A stretch of 64,000 nucleotides of DNA from Rikenellaceae bacterium (GCA_015059945.1 SUZJ01000003.1:62001-126000); one strand, 5' to 3'. Positions 17,516 to 27,994 are shown, counted from the stretch's first letter. Program-made: numbers and translations. The notes: generated by a model from the letters alone, not told the origin.

Positions 17516-18025
17516 ATGGTTCTGTTTTTGGTAGGATTTATGGGGTGCGGCAAGAGCACCGTTGGTCGCAAGCTGGCCGAAGCAAAGGGGTACGACTTTG
17601 TGGACCTCGATGCCGAGGTGGCACGCTTGGCCGGAATGAGTGTGCAGGAGATTTTTGCCACTCAGGGCGAAGAGGCCTTCCGCCAGTTGGAGCGCAAGGC
17701 CATAGAGCAACTCTCGCTGGGCGACCGAATGGTGGTTGCCACAGGTGGCGGGGCCCCCTGCTATGGCGACAATATGGCACTACTCAAGGCCAAAGGCACA
17801 ACCGTCTACCTAAAAATGTCGGCCGAGGCACTGACCGAGAGGTTGCAACACGTGAGGATACCAAGGCCCAAGGTGGCAGGTATGGATGCCAAGCAGTTGG
17901 GCGACTACGTAACAAAGTTGTTGGCCGAGCGCGAGCCCATATATATGCAGTCGAAGGTAATTGTTGATTGCGACCAGGTGAGCAGCAATGTGGTTGCCGG
18001 CAGGCTGCGTTACCTGTTGAAATAG
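17516..18025 (+). CDS. aroK: Shikimate kinase
   Basis: This 169-residue kinase phosphorylates shikimate in the chorismate pathway for aromatic amino acids. It has the P-loop GFMGCGKST (residues 7-15), the DLDAEVARLAG segment with the shikimate-binding Asp, the GGG motif ATGGGAPCYG, and an Arg-rich lid (HVRIPRPKVAG). I start at ATG 17516 because MVLFLVGFMGCGKST is the normal N-terminus; the 30 extra codons upstream are repeat sequence. It lies between parC and murI on the same strand, with a 47-bp gap to murI. Confidence 0.93.
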   Translation: MVLFLVGFMGCGKSTVGRKLAEAKGYDFVDLDAEVARLAGMSVQEIFATQGEEAFRQLERKAIEQLSLGDRMVVATGGGAPCYGDNMALLKAKGTTVYLKMSAEALTERLQHVRIPRPKVAGMDAKQLGDYVTKLLAEREPIYMQSKVIVDCDQVSSNVVAGRLRYLLK

Positions 18026-18072
18026 GAGATAGAACTTTAACATTTTTAGAGCACACAACAAAATAGATAGCT

Positions 18073-18858
18073 ATGTTTGACAACAGTCCCATAGGAGTAT
18101 TCGATTCGGGAATGGGAGGACTATCGGTATGGCAAGCGCTACGCCGAGAGTTGCCCCACGAGTCTCTCATATACCTTGCCGACGGCAAGAACTGCCCCTA
18201 TGGCGACAAGCCCGCAGCCGAAGTGGCCGAACACGTCAGCCACGCTATCGAAGAGCTCGTAAGGCGCAATGCAAAGCTGATTGTGGTGGCCTGCAACACC
18301 GCCACAGCCGTAGCCATAGAGGATATGAGGAAGCGTTACCCCTCGATACCCTTTGTGGGTATGGAGCCCGCCGTAAAGCCCGCAGCCCTAACCACCCGCA
18401 CCGGCACCATAGGCATACTGGCCACCAGAGCAGCACTGGCGGGTGACCTATTCCGCCACACCTGCCAGAAGTACTCCGAGGGGGTACAGATTATAAGCTC
18501 AGTGGGCGAAGGATTTGTAGAGGCCGTAGAGGAGGGGCGCGAGAGCGATGACGATACGCTGATGCGTATTCGCAGGGCCGTAGGGCCGATGCTCGATGCC
18601 GGAGCCGACAAAATTGTGCTCGGATGTACCCACTACCCCTTCTTGGCCCAACAAATCAGCGAGGTCATTGGCGAGCGAGAGGTAGAACTGATAAACCCCG
18701 CACCCGCAGTTGCCCGCAGAGCCGCTTGGCTGCTCGAACAGCACCACATAGGGGCCGAGGCAGGACACAAGCCCGACTACTCGTTTGTAACCTTTGCCGA
18801 CGACAGCTACTTGGCCCGCATAACCGACAAGGCTATGATGTTGGCCGAAGAGGAGTAG
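18073..18858 (+). CDS. murI: Glutamate racemase
   Basis: MurI makes D-glutamate for peptidoglycan. The two catalytic cysteines are C74 (VVACNTATA) and C185 (LGCTHYPFL), and the N-terminal IGVFDSGMGGLSV motif with its catalytic Asp is present. The 261-residue length is typical. It lies between aroK and ftsK in the same direction and joins the cell-wall precursor genes of this window (murF-alr). Confidence 0.95.
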   Translation: MFDNSPIGVFDSGMGGLSVWQALRRELPHESLIYLADGKNCPYGDKPAAEVAEHVSHAIEELVRRNAKLIVVACNTATAVAIEDMRKRYPSIPFVGMEPAVKPAALTTRTGTIGILATRAALAGDLFRHTCQKYSEGVQIISSVGEGFVEAVEEGRESDDDTLMRIRRAVGPMLDAGADKIVLGCTHYPFLAQQISEVIGEREVELINPAPAVARRAAWLLEQHHIGAEAGHKPDYSFVTFADDSYLARITDKAMMLAEEE

Positions 18859-18927
18859 AAGATTACTCCCACCAAACCTTTATCACCTAATAATTAACCC
18901 ACACACCACAACCTTACTACACACGAT

Positions 18928-21666
18928 ATGGCTACCAAGAGAGATAACACCCCCAAGAAGAGAGCCCATAAGGCTGCTCCACAACCCGCCCAAACCACCG
19001 AGCGCAAGCGTTGGTCGCCCAGCGAAAATCAGCGTTGGGTAATCTGTTTTACCCTATTTTTCATCTCGCTCTTTGTGCTGATGTCGATAGTTTCGTACTA
19101 CTTCACTTGGCGCGAAGACCAGATTGGTGGTGCGGTGGCCAACAATGGCGGCTCGCTGGGTTTGAAGATTGGCCAGCTGCTTGTGGGCGACTGGTTTGGT
19201 GTGTGTGCACTGGGTGTGCCCATTGTGGTTATGTTGCTCTCGCTGCGCATAATGCTGGGCAGGAAAATCTATATCGAAAAGGCCCTGCGCACTACCCTTA
19301 TTGTGATGATATTGGGCTCGCTGACTGCGGGCTTTGTCTTTGGCACCAAGTGGGACGTATTTGGCTCGGGCTTGGGTGGCAAGATGGGCATCGACGTGGC
19401 CCGCTGGATTGAGCAGTACATAGGCAATGTGGGCTTGTGGCTGTTGCTGCTGATGCTGTGGATACTCTTTGCAGTGTACGTCAACAGCAAGACCATCAAC
19501 ACTGTAAACAAGGTGGCAAGCAAGGGTGTAGACCTGTTCCGCAGGCACGAGGGCGAGCAGGGCGAAAGTGGCAACGACTATGAGCGAGAGGATAGTTGTG
19601 ATGAGGAGTACTATGGCCGCGAGGTGGGAAGACAACCCGATGAGGATGGCGTGGTACTGCTCGACAGCGACCCCGAAGAGGATATTAACCACCCCTACGC
19701 CACACAGGATGGTAGCGAGAGTGGCGAGGGAGATGATTTGTTGGTCATAAATCTTAACGAAGATGAGGATGAGGTGGCCCGGCAGACAGCGCCCCAAGCC
19801 GCCACTACCGACAACGACAGCCACGTAGTGCTGTTGGATGACGACGAGGAGGATGACAACAAACAGCCCCACAAGCAGAGCTCGGCCCTGAGAGTCGAGG
19901 CCGATGATGATGACGAGTTCCAAGTAATCAAGGCCGACGGTGGTATGAACGGACTGCCCCAAAACAGCGAGGTGGCAGGTGCGGCCGTAGCTGCGGGTGC
20001 CACAGCCATTGCAGCAGGTGCAGCCGCGGGCGAAGATATACTCATAGGTACGGGTGGAGTGATTGCCACGGGCGAGGACGGACAGGTGGAGATTATCAAG
20101 CAGGAGCACGAAGAGGACGAGGCCGGTCGCATAGGGTCGCTCTATGACCCCACGCGCGAGTTGAGCCGTTTCCAAAGGCCACCGCTCGAAATTCTCGACA
20201 CCTACGACACCCAAGCCGCACAAATCCCCTACGAAGAGATTGAGGAGAACAAAAACCTCATTCAGACCACTTTGGAGTCGTTCGGCATAAAGATTAAGAA
20301 GATTACAGCCACCATAGGCCCCACCGTTACGCTCTACGAGATTGAGCCCACGCTGGGTACCAAAGTGGCCAAAATCAAGAGCATCGAGGATGACATAGCC
20401 ATATCGCTCAAAGCTATGAGTATCCGTATGATTGTGCCTATGCCCGGCAGGGGTACCATAGGCATAGAGATACCCAACCGCACAAGGCGCATTGTGTCGA
20501 TGCACTCGGTTGTAAGGTCGGCCAAGTTCCAAGAGAGCAAGTACGAGCTGCCCATTGTGCTGGGTAAGACCATCCAGAACGAAACATTTGTGATAGATCT
20601 GGCCAAGATGCCCCACTTGCTGGTGGCAGGTGCTACGGGCCAGGGTAAATCGGTGGGCCTGAACGTGATTATCAACTCGCTGCTATACAAGAAGCACCCC
20701 GCCGAGTTGAAGTTTGTAATGGTAGACCCCAAGAAGGTCGAGCTGTCGCTCTACTCGAAGCTCGAAAAGCACTATCTTGCCAAGATGGAGAGCGAGGATA
20801 GCGCCATACTGACCGACACGCAAAAGGTGGTCTACACGCTCAACTCGCTCTGCAACGAGATGCAGGCACGCTACGACCTGCTGCAACACGCCGAGGTTAA
20901 GAAGATTAGCGAATATAATCAGAAGTTCTTGGCTCGCAAGCTCAACCCCAACAAGGGCCACCGCTTCTTGCCCTACATAGTGGTAGTGATAGATGAGTTT
21001 GCCGATATGATTATGACCTCAGGCAAAGAGGTCGAAACACCCATCATCCGTCTGGGCCAGTTGGCACGTGCAGTGGGTATCCACCTGATTATCGCCACCC
21101 AGAGGCCCGACGTGAAGGTCATCACGGGTCTGATTAAGGCCAACTTCCCCGCCCGCATCGCCTTCAAGGTTACGTCGATTGTAGACTCGCGCACCATCAT
21201 CGACCAGACGGGTGCCAACAAGCTGATTGGTTTGGGTGATATGCTGATGATGATAAATGGCGAGCTGACACGTTTGCAGTGCGCCTTCCTCGACACCCCC
21301 GAGATTGAGCGCATAACCAACTTTATCGCCAAGCAGAAGGGCTACGAGAGCGCCTACCTGCTGCCCGACTATGTGCCCGAAGATGGCGGTATGGGCACAG
21401 GTGGCGGAGTCCGCGAGAGCATAGGCAATCTGGACTCGATGTTCGAGGAGATTGCCCGCTTTGTGGTCAATAACCAGCAGGGCTCGACGTCGTTCATCCA
21501 GCGCAAGTTCAACGTGGGCTACAACCGCGCAGGTCGCATTATGGACCAGTTGGAGCAGGCGGGCATTGTGGGGCGCAGCGAGGGCAGCAAACCTCGTGAG
21601 GTGCTCATAAGCGACCCCGCGACATTGGAGCGCATCTTGAACGACTTGTATATCGACAATTTGTAA
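18928..21666 (+). CDS. ftsK: DNA translocase FtsK
   Basis: FtsK is a septal ATPase that pumps chromosome ends out of the closing division site. The N-terminus (residues about 30-195) has four or five membrane segments. A long acidic linker (about 205-400) contains D/E-rich stretches such as LDDDEEDD and an Ala/Gly-rich patch. The RecA-like motor has the Walker A GATGQGKS at 568-575 and a Walker B VVVIDEFADMI. A winged-helix gamma domain ends the protein (SFIQRKFNVGYNRAGRIMDQLE), which in other FtsK proteins reads KOPS sites and activates XerCD. The 912 residues are usual for Bacteroidetes. It is followed after 17 bp by lolA. A tyrosine recombinase lies at 39673, but nothing shows it is the FtsK partner. 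Confidence 0.95.
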   Translation: MATKRDNTPKKRAHKAAPQPAQTTERKRWSPSENQRWVICFTLFFISLFVLMSIVSYYFTWREDQIGGAVANNGGSLGLKIGQLLVGDWFGVCALGVPIVVMLLSLRIMLGRKIYIEKALRTTLIVMILGSLTAGFVFGTKWDVFGSGLGGKMGIDVARWIEQYIGNVGLWLLLLMLWILFAVYVNSKTINTVNKVASKGVDLFRRHEGEQGESGNDYEREDSCDEEYYGREVGRQPDEDGVVLLDSDPEEDINHPYATQDGSESGEGDDLLVINLNEDEDEVARQTAPQAATTDNDSHVVLLDDDEEDDNKQPHKQSSALRVEADDDDEFQVIKADGGMNGLPQNSEVAGAAVAAGATAIAAGAAAGEDILIGTGGVIATGEDGQVEIIKQEHEEDEAGRIGSLYDPTRELSRFQRPPLEILDTYDTQAAQIPYEEIEENKNLIQTTLESFGIKIKKITATIGPTVTLYEIEPTLGTKVAKIKSIEDDIAISLKAMSIRMIVPMPGRGTIGIEIPNRTRRIVSMHSVVRSAKFQESKYELPIVLGKTIQNETFVIDLAKMPHLLVAGATGQGKSVGLNVIINSLLYKKHPAELKFVMVDPKKVELSLYSKLEKHYLAKMESEDSAILTDTQKVVYTLNSLCNEMQARYDLLQHAEVKKISEYNQKFLARKLNPNKGHRFLPYIVVVIDEFADMIMTSGKEVETPIIRLGQLARAVGIHLIIATQRPDVKVITGLIKANFPARIAFKVTSIVDSRTIIDQTGANKLIGLGDMLMMINGELTRLQCAFLDTPEIERITNFIAKQKGYESAYLLPDYVPEDGGMGTGGGVRESIGNLDSMFEEIARFVVNNQQGSTSFIQRKFNVGYNRAGRIMDQLEQAGIVGRSEGSKPREVLISDPATLERILNDLYIDNL

Positions 21667-21683
21667 GACCAGCAACAAGCAAA

Positions 21684-22295
21684 ATGAAACGCATTGCAAT
21701 AACCATATTAGCCACACTGTGTGCCTTTGCAGCAGGGGCCCAGAGCAGTGGTGCCGAGGTGCTCCGAGCAATGAGCCAAAAGCTGGCCCAGATGGGCAGC
21801 TATCGCATAGACTTCGCCCTCGAAATGCCTGGTGTAGAGGAGTCGTCGAAGGGCTACTGCTTGGTGGATGGCGACAGGTATGTCATCGACGTAGACGGCC
21901 TGGCTCAGGGCTACGATGGAGAGGCGGTGTGGATGCTCAACACCCTCACCAAAGAGTACACGCTCGACAGCCCCAAGCCCCACAGTCGCAACCTCTTCGA
22001 CAACCCCACGAGGGCCTTTGATTTTAGCGACGAAATGTTTGAAGTAGAGAGCTTTGCGACTAAGTCGGAGGACCAGTGGCGAGTGGTGCTGCTACCCGCC
22101 GAGGGAGTGCTCGACGGCATTGAGCGAGTGGTGGTAGACGTGGACCAGAAGAGCCAACTTCCCACCCTGCTCGGCTACGATATGGCGGGCGTGGGCATCT
22201 ACATCGAGTTGGTGAAAATTGCCCCCGTCAATACCTCTGACAACGACTTTGGAATAACCGTACCCGAGGGCTACGAAGTGATAGATTTCCGATAG
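21684..22295 (+). CDS. lolA: Outer-membrane lipoprotein carrier LolA-like protein
   Basis: This is a secreted 203-residue protein with a signal peptide ending AFAAGAQ and a LolA/LppX-type half-barrel. The pattern LAQMGSYRIDFALEM, a DGDRYVID strand and VWMLNTLTKEYTLDSP match the family. LolA shuttles lipoproteins across the periplasm to the outer membrane. Many Bacteroidetes encode it next to ftsK, as here with a 17-bp gap. It is followed by a terminator at 22331. Confidence 0.85.
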   Translation: MKRIAITILATLCAFAAGAQSSGAEVLRAMSQKLAQMGSYRIDFALEMPGVEESSKGYCLVDGDRYVIDVDGLAQGYDGEAVWMLNTLTKEYTLDSPKPHSRNLFDNPTRAFDFSDEMFEVESFATKSEDQWRVVLLPAEGVLDGIERVVVDVDQKSQLPTLLGYDMAGVGIYIELVKIAPVNTSDNDFGITVPEGYEVIDFR

Positions 22296-22330
22296 TAGCA
22301 GGCCCACCCTACTACACCCCACAAGACCAC

Positions 22331-22369
22331 AAAGCCATCCTGCAAATCAAGCAGCAGGGTGGCTTTTTT
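22331..22369 (+). terminator. Intrinsic terminator after lolA
   Basis: A stem of about 13 bp (AAAGCCATCCTGC with GCAGGGTGGCTTT, one wobble pair) ends in seven T. It closes the plsC-to-lolA run before the gyrA promoter. Confidence 0.85.
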
Positions 22370-22510
22370 GTAAAGTGGCTAAAAAGCGGTCTAAAAGGGC
22401 AATAAAGGCCATTTTAGAGCTCGATGGGCCCGACATCTCGACGCTGCAAAAGCAAAAGTGGCTCAAAAGGGCTAAAAATGGGGTTTAACGGGTAAAAAAA
22501 CTACGTTTTT

Positions 22511-22542
22511 TTTGCCACCCCACAAAAAAAGTGTATCTTTAC
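22511..22542 (+). promoter_or_regulatory. gyrA promoter with an overlapping GTGTA-N4-TACAC palindrome
   Basis: TTTG at 22511-22514 and TATCTTTA at 22534-22541 are separated by exactly 19 nt, the Bacteroidetes promoter geometry. The -7 box lies inside a perfect inverted repeat GTGTA-TCTT-TACAC (22532-22545). The promoter at 62512-62542 has the same layout and palindrome. The region 22370-22510 upstream holds no gene. Confidence 0.7.
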
Positions 22543-22597
22543 ACGTTAAAATAGCATTGGCAAAAACTTACACAAGAGATACAACAATTCACAAAAA

Positions 22598-25159
22598 ATG
22601 TCTGAACTGAACGACAACGTAACACTGACCGAGCAGCTCCCACCCGAGGAGCGCATCATCAAGATTAACATCGAGGATGAGATGAAGACCGCCTACATCG
22701 ACTATTCGATGTCGGTAATCGTGTCGCGTGCTCTGCCCGACGCAAGGGACGGTATGAAGCCCGTACACCGCCGCATCCTCTATGGTATGAGCCACGAGCT
22801 CGGCCTCTATTCAAACAAGCCTACCCGTAAGAGCGCCCGTATTGTGGGTGACGTGATGGGTAAGTTCCACCCCCACGGCGACAGCTCTATCTACGACGCT
22901 ATGTGCCGTATGGCCCAGCCTTGGAGCCTGCGCTACCCCCTGGTAGATGGTCAGGGTAACTTTGGCTCGATGGACGGCGACTCGCCCGCAGCTATGCGTT
23001 ACACCGAGGCCCGTATGCGCAAAATCACCGACGAGGTGATGGCCGACATTGACAAAGATACCGTAGACTTTGTATACAACTTCGACGACACCGAGTTGGA
23101 GCCTACCGTACTGCCCACCCGAGTACCTCTGCTGATGGTAAACGGCTCGAGCGGTATTGCCGTAGGTATGGCAACCAATATGGCTCCCCACAACCTGTCG
23201 GAGTGCTGCGACGCCATCTGCGCCTACATCGACAACCCCGATATGGAGCCCGGCGAGATGTGTCAGTACGTCAAGGGTCCCGACTTCCCCACAGGTGCTG
23301 TAATCTATGGCTACGAGGGCGTTAGGGAGGCTATTGAGACCGGTCGCGGTCGCGTGGTTATGAGGGCCAAGACCGAGATTGAGTACACCAAGAGCGGCAG
23401 GGAGTGCATCGTGGTTACCGAGGTGCCATATACCGTCAACAAGGCCGAGATGGTGCAGAAGATTGCCCAGATGGTCAATGAGAAGAAGATCGAAGGCATC
23501 TCGTACATCAACGACGAGAGTAATAAAGAGGGTGTGAGAATCGTTATTATCCTCAAGCAGGATGCCGTAAGTAGCGTAGTGCTCAACACCTTGTACAAGA
23601 TGACCCCCTTGCAGACCTCGTTTGCGGTGAACAACATCGCTCTGGTAGGCGGCAGACCCGTGTTGATGAACTTCAAGGATATGGTCAAGAGCTTTGTAGA
23701 GCACCGCCACGAAGTGGTCGTAAGGCGTACCAAGTACGACCTGGCTGCTGCCGAGGCAAGGGCTCACATTGTTCAGGGCTTGCTGATTGCCCAAGACAAC
23801 ATCGATGAAGTTATACGCATCATCCGCGCTTCGCAAACCCCCGACGTTGCTAAGGCCGGCCTTATCGAGGCATTTGGTCTGAGCGAGGCACAGGCCGCAG
23901 CTATCGTAGATATGAGGCTGAGGGCTCTGACGGGTCTTGAAAGGGGCAAGTTGGAGGCCGAGTTGAAGGAGCTGATGGAGAAAATCGAGTACTTCAAGAA
24001 CGTGCTCTCCGACGTGAAGATGCAGTTGCAGATTGTCAAAGACGAGACCAACGAGATTAAGGAGAAATATGGCGACGAGCGCCGCACCGAGATTGTGATG
24101 AGCGCAGGCGAGTTCAACCCCGAGGACTTCTATGCCGACGAGGAGGTTGTAATCACCATCTCGCATATGGGCTACATCAAGCGCACCCCGCTGGCCGAGT
24201 ACCGCTCGCAGCATAGGGGCGGCATTGGCGTAAAAGGTAGCGCCACAAGGGATGAGGACTTCATCGAGCACATCTACGTCACCACAGCCCACAACACAAT
24301 GCTGTTCTTCACCGAGAAGGGCCGTTGCTACTGGCTGAAAGTTTACGAAATCCCCGAGGGCACAAGGGCATCGAAGGGCAGGGCTATCCAGAACGTAATC
24401 CAGATTGAGCCCGACGACAAGGTGAGGGCCTATCTGAATGTTCGCCACTTGGAGGACAAAGAGTATGTCGAGAGCCACTACATTGTGATGTGTACCGCAC
24501 AGGGCGTTATCAAAAAGACCTCGCTCGAGGAGTATTCGAGGCCCAGGCGCAATGGTGTGAACGCTATCAACATCCGCGAGAACGACCAGCTGATTAACGC
24601 AGTGCTGACCAGTGGCAAGGCCGAGATACTGATTGGCACCCACGAGGGTAAGGCTATCCGCTTCAACGAGGATACCGTCAGGGCCATTGGCCGTACAGGT
24701 ACCGGTGTGAGGGGCGTAGAGATTGAGGATGGCAACAAGGCTATCGGTATGATTTGCGTAGAGCCCGACGACACCAAAGACATCTTGGTACTGAGCGAGA
24801 AGGGCTACGGCAAGCGCACCGACCTCGACGACTATCGCAAGACCAACCGTGGCGGCAAGGGCGTTAAGACCATTCAGGTGACCGAAAAGACTGGCAACCT
24901 GGTGTCTATTCAGGCCGTAAGCGACGAGAACGACCTGATGATTATCAACCGCAGCGGCATCACCATCCGTACCGCAGTGAGCGACATCAGGGTTGCAGGT
25001 AGGGTTACTCAGGGCGTCAAGATTATCAACCTGCGAGATGGCGACTCGATTGCCTCGGTAATGGCAGTGCCCAAGAACGAGGATGAAGAGGTTGCCGCAG
25101 TTGTGGCCGAGGAGGCAGCAGCAGTAGAGAACACCACCGAGGCTCCCGCAAACGAGTAG
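22598..25159 (+). CDS. gyrA: DNA gyrase subunit A
   Basis: GyrA is the DNA-breaking subunit of gyrase, which introduces negative supercoils. The active-site tyrosine is Y135 ([10 protein letters not shown]). The quinolone-resistance region reads [10 protein letters not shown] at 91-100, with the usual sensitive residues S96 and D100. The C-terminal pinwheel contains a GyrA-box-like TNRGGKG at about residue 750, which ParC at 14377 lacks, so the gyrase assignment is supported. The last 25 residues are Glu/Ala-rich. It has its own promoter at 22511. gyrB is elsewhere. Confidence 0.96.
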   Translation: MSELNDNVTLTEQLPPEERIIKINIEDEMKTAYIDYSMSVIVSRALPDARDGMKPVHRRILYGMSHELGLYSNKPTRKSARIVGDVMGKFHPHGDSSIYDAMCRMAQPWSLRYPLVDGQGNFGSMDGDSPAAMRYTEARMRKITDEVMADIDKDTVDFVYNFDDTELEPTVLPTRVPLLMVNGSSGIAVGMATNMAPHNLSECCDAICAYIDNPDMEPGEMCQYVKGPDFPTGAVIYGYEGVREAIETGRGRVVMRAKTEIEYTKSGRECIVVTEVPYTVNKAEMVQKIAQMVNEKKIEGISYINDESNKEGVRIVIILKQDAVSSVVLNTLYKMTPLQTSFAVNNIALVGGRPVLMNFKDMVKSFVEHRHEVVVRRTKYDLAAAEARAHIVQGLLIAQDNIDEVIRIIRASQTPDVAKAGLIEAFGLSEAQAAAIVDMRLRALTGLERGKLEAELKELMEKIEYFKNVLSDVKMQLQIVKDETNEIKEKYGDERRTEIVMSAGEFNPEDFYADEEVVITISHMGYIKRTPLAEYRSQHRGGIGVKGSATRDEDFIEHIYVTTAHNTMLFFTEKGRCYWLKVYEIPEGTRASKGRAIQNVIQIEPDDKVRAYLNVRHLEDKEYVESHYIVMCTAQGVIKKTSLEEYSRPRRNGVNAINIRENDQLINAVLTSGKAEILIGTHEGKAIRFNEDTVRAIGRTGTGVRGVEIEDGNKAIGMICVEPDDTKDILVLSEKGYGKRTDLDDYRKTNRGGKGVKTIQVTEKTGNLVSIQAVSDENDLMIINRSGITIRTAVSDIRVAGRVTQGVKIINLRDGDSIASVMAVPKNEDEEVAAVVAEEAAAVENTTEAPANE

Positions 25160-25224
25160 CATCACCCAAACAACCAACAGAAATAAACACGAAACAAAAA
25201 CCAATAAACAACATTCACAGAGCT

Positions 25225-26559
25225 ATGAAAAAGACATTTCTGACGATTGCAGCCGCACTGTTGATGTGCGTGCCAACCTTTGCTCAACAGCAGCAGAAGG
25301 TTGATGTTGAGGGCTTGCTCAAGAAGATTGAGAAGTCCGACGCAACTATTGCTAACGAGAAGAAGGCTGCCAAAGCCAGCAACTGGGTTAAACGTGCCGA
25401 GATTATGATGGAGGCCGAGACCGCCTACACCTCGAACATCTACGAGACTATGGAGGCCAATATGGTACTGATGCTGCTCGGCAACCCCGCAACTCAGGAG
25501 CAGGCCGAGGTTGCAGGCAACCCCTACCTGAAGATGGGCTACGAGGGTTTTGCTATCTACCTGGGCGCAGACCAGAGGGTTAAAGGCTGGGAGGTTCCCA
25601 ACCCCGTATACCCCGGTGCAGTAGACAAAGCTATCGAGGCTTACAACAAAGCCTACGACCTGAACCCCAAGCTGGCTAAAAAGACCGCCGAGGGCTACCA
25701 GAAGGTTATCAGCGCTATCCAGAAAGATGCAGGTAACTACTACTTCTTGCGCGACTTTGACAAAGCAGCACAGTGCTTCGAGAAAGCCTACGAGGTATCG
25801 TTGATGCCCGCCGCAGGCGTTAGTGTTGATACCCTGAGCATCTACAACGCAGGTTTCACTTCGTACTTCTCGGGCGACTTCGAGCGCAGCGTTAAAGACC
25901 TGCTCATCGCAGAGGAGCTTGGCTTCTATCAGGATGGCGAGCTCTACAACGTGCTCTACAACTCGTACCGCAGTATGTGTGGCGAGGACAAAGAGAAGCT
26001 GGCCGGTGCCAAAGAGTTCTTGCTCCGTGGTCTGAAACAGTTCCCCGGCAACTCGAACATCATCACCTGCTTGACCGACCTCTACCTGGCTCTGGGCGAG
26101 AACCCCGAGGAGATTGTACCTCTGGTTAAGACCGCTATCGAGAGCGAGCCCACCAACGCTATGTTGTGGTATGGCCTCGGCTCGGTTTACAAAGAGCTGA
26201 AGAACTACGAGGAGGCTATGAAGGCCTTTGAGGAGGTTATCAAACTCGATCCCACCAACTCGGCTGCTCACTACTTCATCGGCTACCTGTATGTACTGAT
26301 GGGCGATGCCAAGAACGATGAGGTAAACGCAATGCCTTGGACCGGCCGCGAGAGCTACGACCGCGAGTACCAGAAAGTTCTCGACCTGTATGCTCAGTCG
26401 GTTGCTCCATTTGAGAAGGCTTACGAGCTGAATCCCAACGAGATTGCATTTGCCGAGTACCTGAAAGTTGTTACCTTCAAACTCCGCGATATGGATCCCC
26501 AGTATCAGGAGAAATACGAGAAATACAACGAGATTTTCAAACAGATGAGCGGTAAATAG
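25225..26559 (+). CDS. Secreted tetratricopeptide-repeat protein of unknown role
   Basis: This 444-residue protein has a signal peptide (ends CVPTFAQ) and helical repeats. The clearest TPR pair is at about residues 305-365 (AMLWYGLGSVYKELKNYEEA, AAHYFIGYLYVLMGD), and a further TPR-like unit begins VDKAIEAYNKAYDLNPK. It is probably periplasmic and acts as a protein-protein scaffold; no enzymatic motif is visible. It is a different protein from the larger TPR protein at 53351-54910, although both begin with a signal peptide and a Lys/Ala/Glu-rich stretch. It follows gyrA by 65 bp and ends at a shared bidirectional terminator. Confidence 0.8.
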   Translation: MKKTFLTIAAALLMCVPTFAQQQQKVDVEGLLKKIEKSDATIANEKKAAKASNWVKRAEIMMEAETAYTSNIYETMEANMVLMLLGNPATQEQAEVAGNPYLKMGYEGFAIYLGADQRVKGWEVPNPVYPGAVDKAIEAYNKAYDLNPKLAKKTAEGYQKVISAIQKDAGNYYFLRDFDKAAQCFEKAYEVSLMPAAGVSVDTLSIYNAGFTSYFSGDFERSVKDLLIAEELGFYQDGELYNVLYNSYRSMCGEDKEKLAGAKEFLLRGLKQFPGNSNIITCLTDLYLALGENPEEIVPLVKTAIESEPTNAMLWYGLGSVYKELKNYEEAMKAFEEVIKLDPTNSAAHYFIGYLYVLMGDAKNDEVNAMPWTGRESYDREYQKVLDLYAQSVAPFEKAYELNPNEIAFAEYLKVVTFKLRDMDPQYQEKYEKYNEIFKQMSGK

Positions 26560-26579
26560 TCGAAGCTTGTCTTTCGTAC

Positions 26580-26616
26580 AAAGAGCCCGATGCACTTGGT
26601 CTGCATCGGGCTCTTT
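26580..26616. terminator. Bidirectional terminator between the convergent TPR and MATE genes
   Basis: A perfect 15-bp stem AAAGAGCCCGATGCA with a 7-nt loop is flanked by A and T runs and works for both converging genes. The stem is identical to the one at 8317-8353. Confidence 0.85.
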
Positions 26617-26636
26617 TGTTTATCAACCGACCCAAA

Positions 26637-27965
26637 TCAATACCCGTAACGGCGGCGGTTAGCCGAGAAGAGCAATAGCGTGAGCACTACCGACAGAGCC
26701 TCGGCCACCACAATGGCCCACCAGATACCCTCGACACCCATCAGGCGTGGCAGCAGCAAGATTGTAGCAGCCTGGAAGAGAAACATTCGGCCAAACGACA
26801 GCAGGGCCGAGATGACACCGTTGTTGAGTGCCGTAAAAAAGGCCGAGCCAAAGATGCCTATGGGGGCGAAGATGAACGAGATTGAGTAGATTGCAAAGGC
26901 GTGGCGAGTGAGTTGGGTGAGCCCCTCGTCGTAGCCCACAAAGAGGCGCGAGAGCCACCCAGCCGAGAGCTCTGCCGCTGCGACCATCGCCACAGCCGAG
27001 GTCATCAGTATCACTATGCTTTTGCGGAAGAGGTTGTGCAGTTCGCTGCGGTTGGCGGCCCCGTAGTGGTAGGACACCACGGGCGACACCCCCATCGAGT
27101 AGCCCAGAAAGAGTGCAATGAAGAAGAAGTTGATATACATCACCACTCCGTAGGCGGCCACACCGTCCTCGCCCAGAAAGCGCATAAGTTGGAGGTTGTA
27201 GAGTATCGTCACAAACGACATTGACACGTTGGTGACCAGCTCGGATGAGCCGTTGAGCGACACCCGAGCCAGTGCTCGCAGGTCGAGGCGCGCTGAGCCC
27301 AGGCGCAGGTTGCTGCCATTGGGCATTGCGAAGTAGACCAGAGGTAGCACTCCGCCCACCACCTGGCCCACGGCAGTAGCCAGCGCAGCGCCCACAAGTC
27401 CCCACTCAAAGACCGCCATAAAAAGCCAGTCGAGCACCGCATTGGTAACGCCTGCCGCCACCGTAACCTTCAGCCCCAGTTCGGGCTTGCCTGCGGTAAC
27501 CAGCAGCGCCTGGAACATATTTTGGAGCATAAATGCGGGCAGGGCAATGAGCAATATGGCGCCATACTCGACGCAGTAGTCTACCATAGAGCTATCGGCC
27601 CCGAGCATTACCGAAATCTTGGGCAGCAGTGGCAGTCCCACCGCCGCAAGCATAGCCGACAGACCCAGGCCCACGTAGACAAGCATAGAGAAGATGCTGT
27701 TGGCCCTCTTGGGGTTGCCCTCGCCCAGAGTCTTTGCCACCAGCGCGCTGCCACCCGTACCGAGCATAAAGCCCAACGAGCCGAGTATCATCACAAAGGG
27801 AAAGATGATATTGAGCGCTGCAAAGGGTGTCTTGCCCACATAGTTCGACACAAAGAAGCCGTCGACCACGCTATAAATCGAGGTAAACAGCAACATTCCC
27901 ATCGAGGGGAGCGTAAAGCGCAGCAGCTTGGGGTATGTAAAGTGCTCGGAGAGGGATATATTCAT
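26637..27965 (-). CDS. MATE family multidrug/cation exporter
   Basis: This is a 442-residue inner-membrane transporter with twelve predicted hydrophobic segments arranged as two homologous bundles. MATE features include FTLPSMGMLLFTSIYSVVDGFFVSNYVG at the first two helices and ALVAKTLGEGNPKRANSIFS in the first loop. It is expected to exchange drugs or small molecules for Na+ or H+. The substrate cannot be told from sequence. It converges on the TPR gene. Confidence 0.88.
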   Translation of the reverse strand: MNISLSEHFTYPKLLRFTLPSMGMLLFTSIYSVVDGFFVSNYVGKTPFAALNIIFPFVMILGSLGFMLGTGGSALVAKTLGEGNPKRANSIFSMLVYVGLGLSAMLAAVGLPLLPKISVMLGADSSMVDYCVEYGAILLIALPAFMLQNMFQALLVTAGKPELGLKVTVAAGVTNAVLDWLFMAVFEWGLVGAALATAVGQVVGGVLPLVYFAMPNGSNLRLGSARLDLRALARVSLNGSSELVTNVSMSFVTILYNLQLMRFLGEDGVAAYGVVMYINFFFIALFLGYSMGVSPVVSYHYGAANRSELHNLFRKSIVILMTSAVAMVAAAELSAGWLSRLFVGYDEGLTQLTRHAFAIYSISFIFAPIGIFGSAFFTALNNGVISALLSFGRMFLFQAATILLLPRLMGVEGIWWAIVVAEALSVVLTLLLFSANRRRYGY

Positions 27966-27994
27966 ATTAAGTTGGTTTGGGCGGTCGTAACAAA

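Noticed and set aside
22811-25204. A 797-codon minus-strand ORF opposite gyrA, and similar long ORFs opposite parC, the RND pump, rng, ppiD and the FadL-like gene
   Set aside because: They mirror strongly conserved proteins on the other strand; third-position composition of the real gene keeps the opposite frame free of stops.
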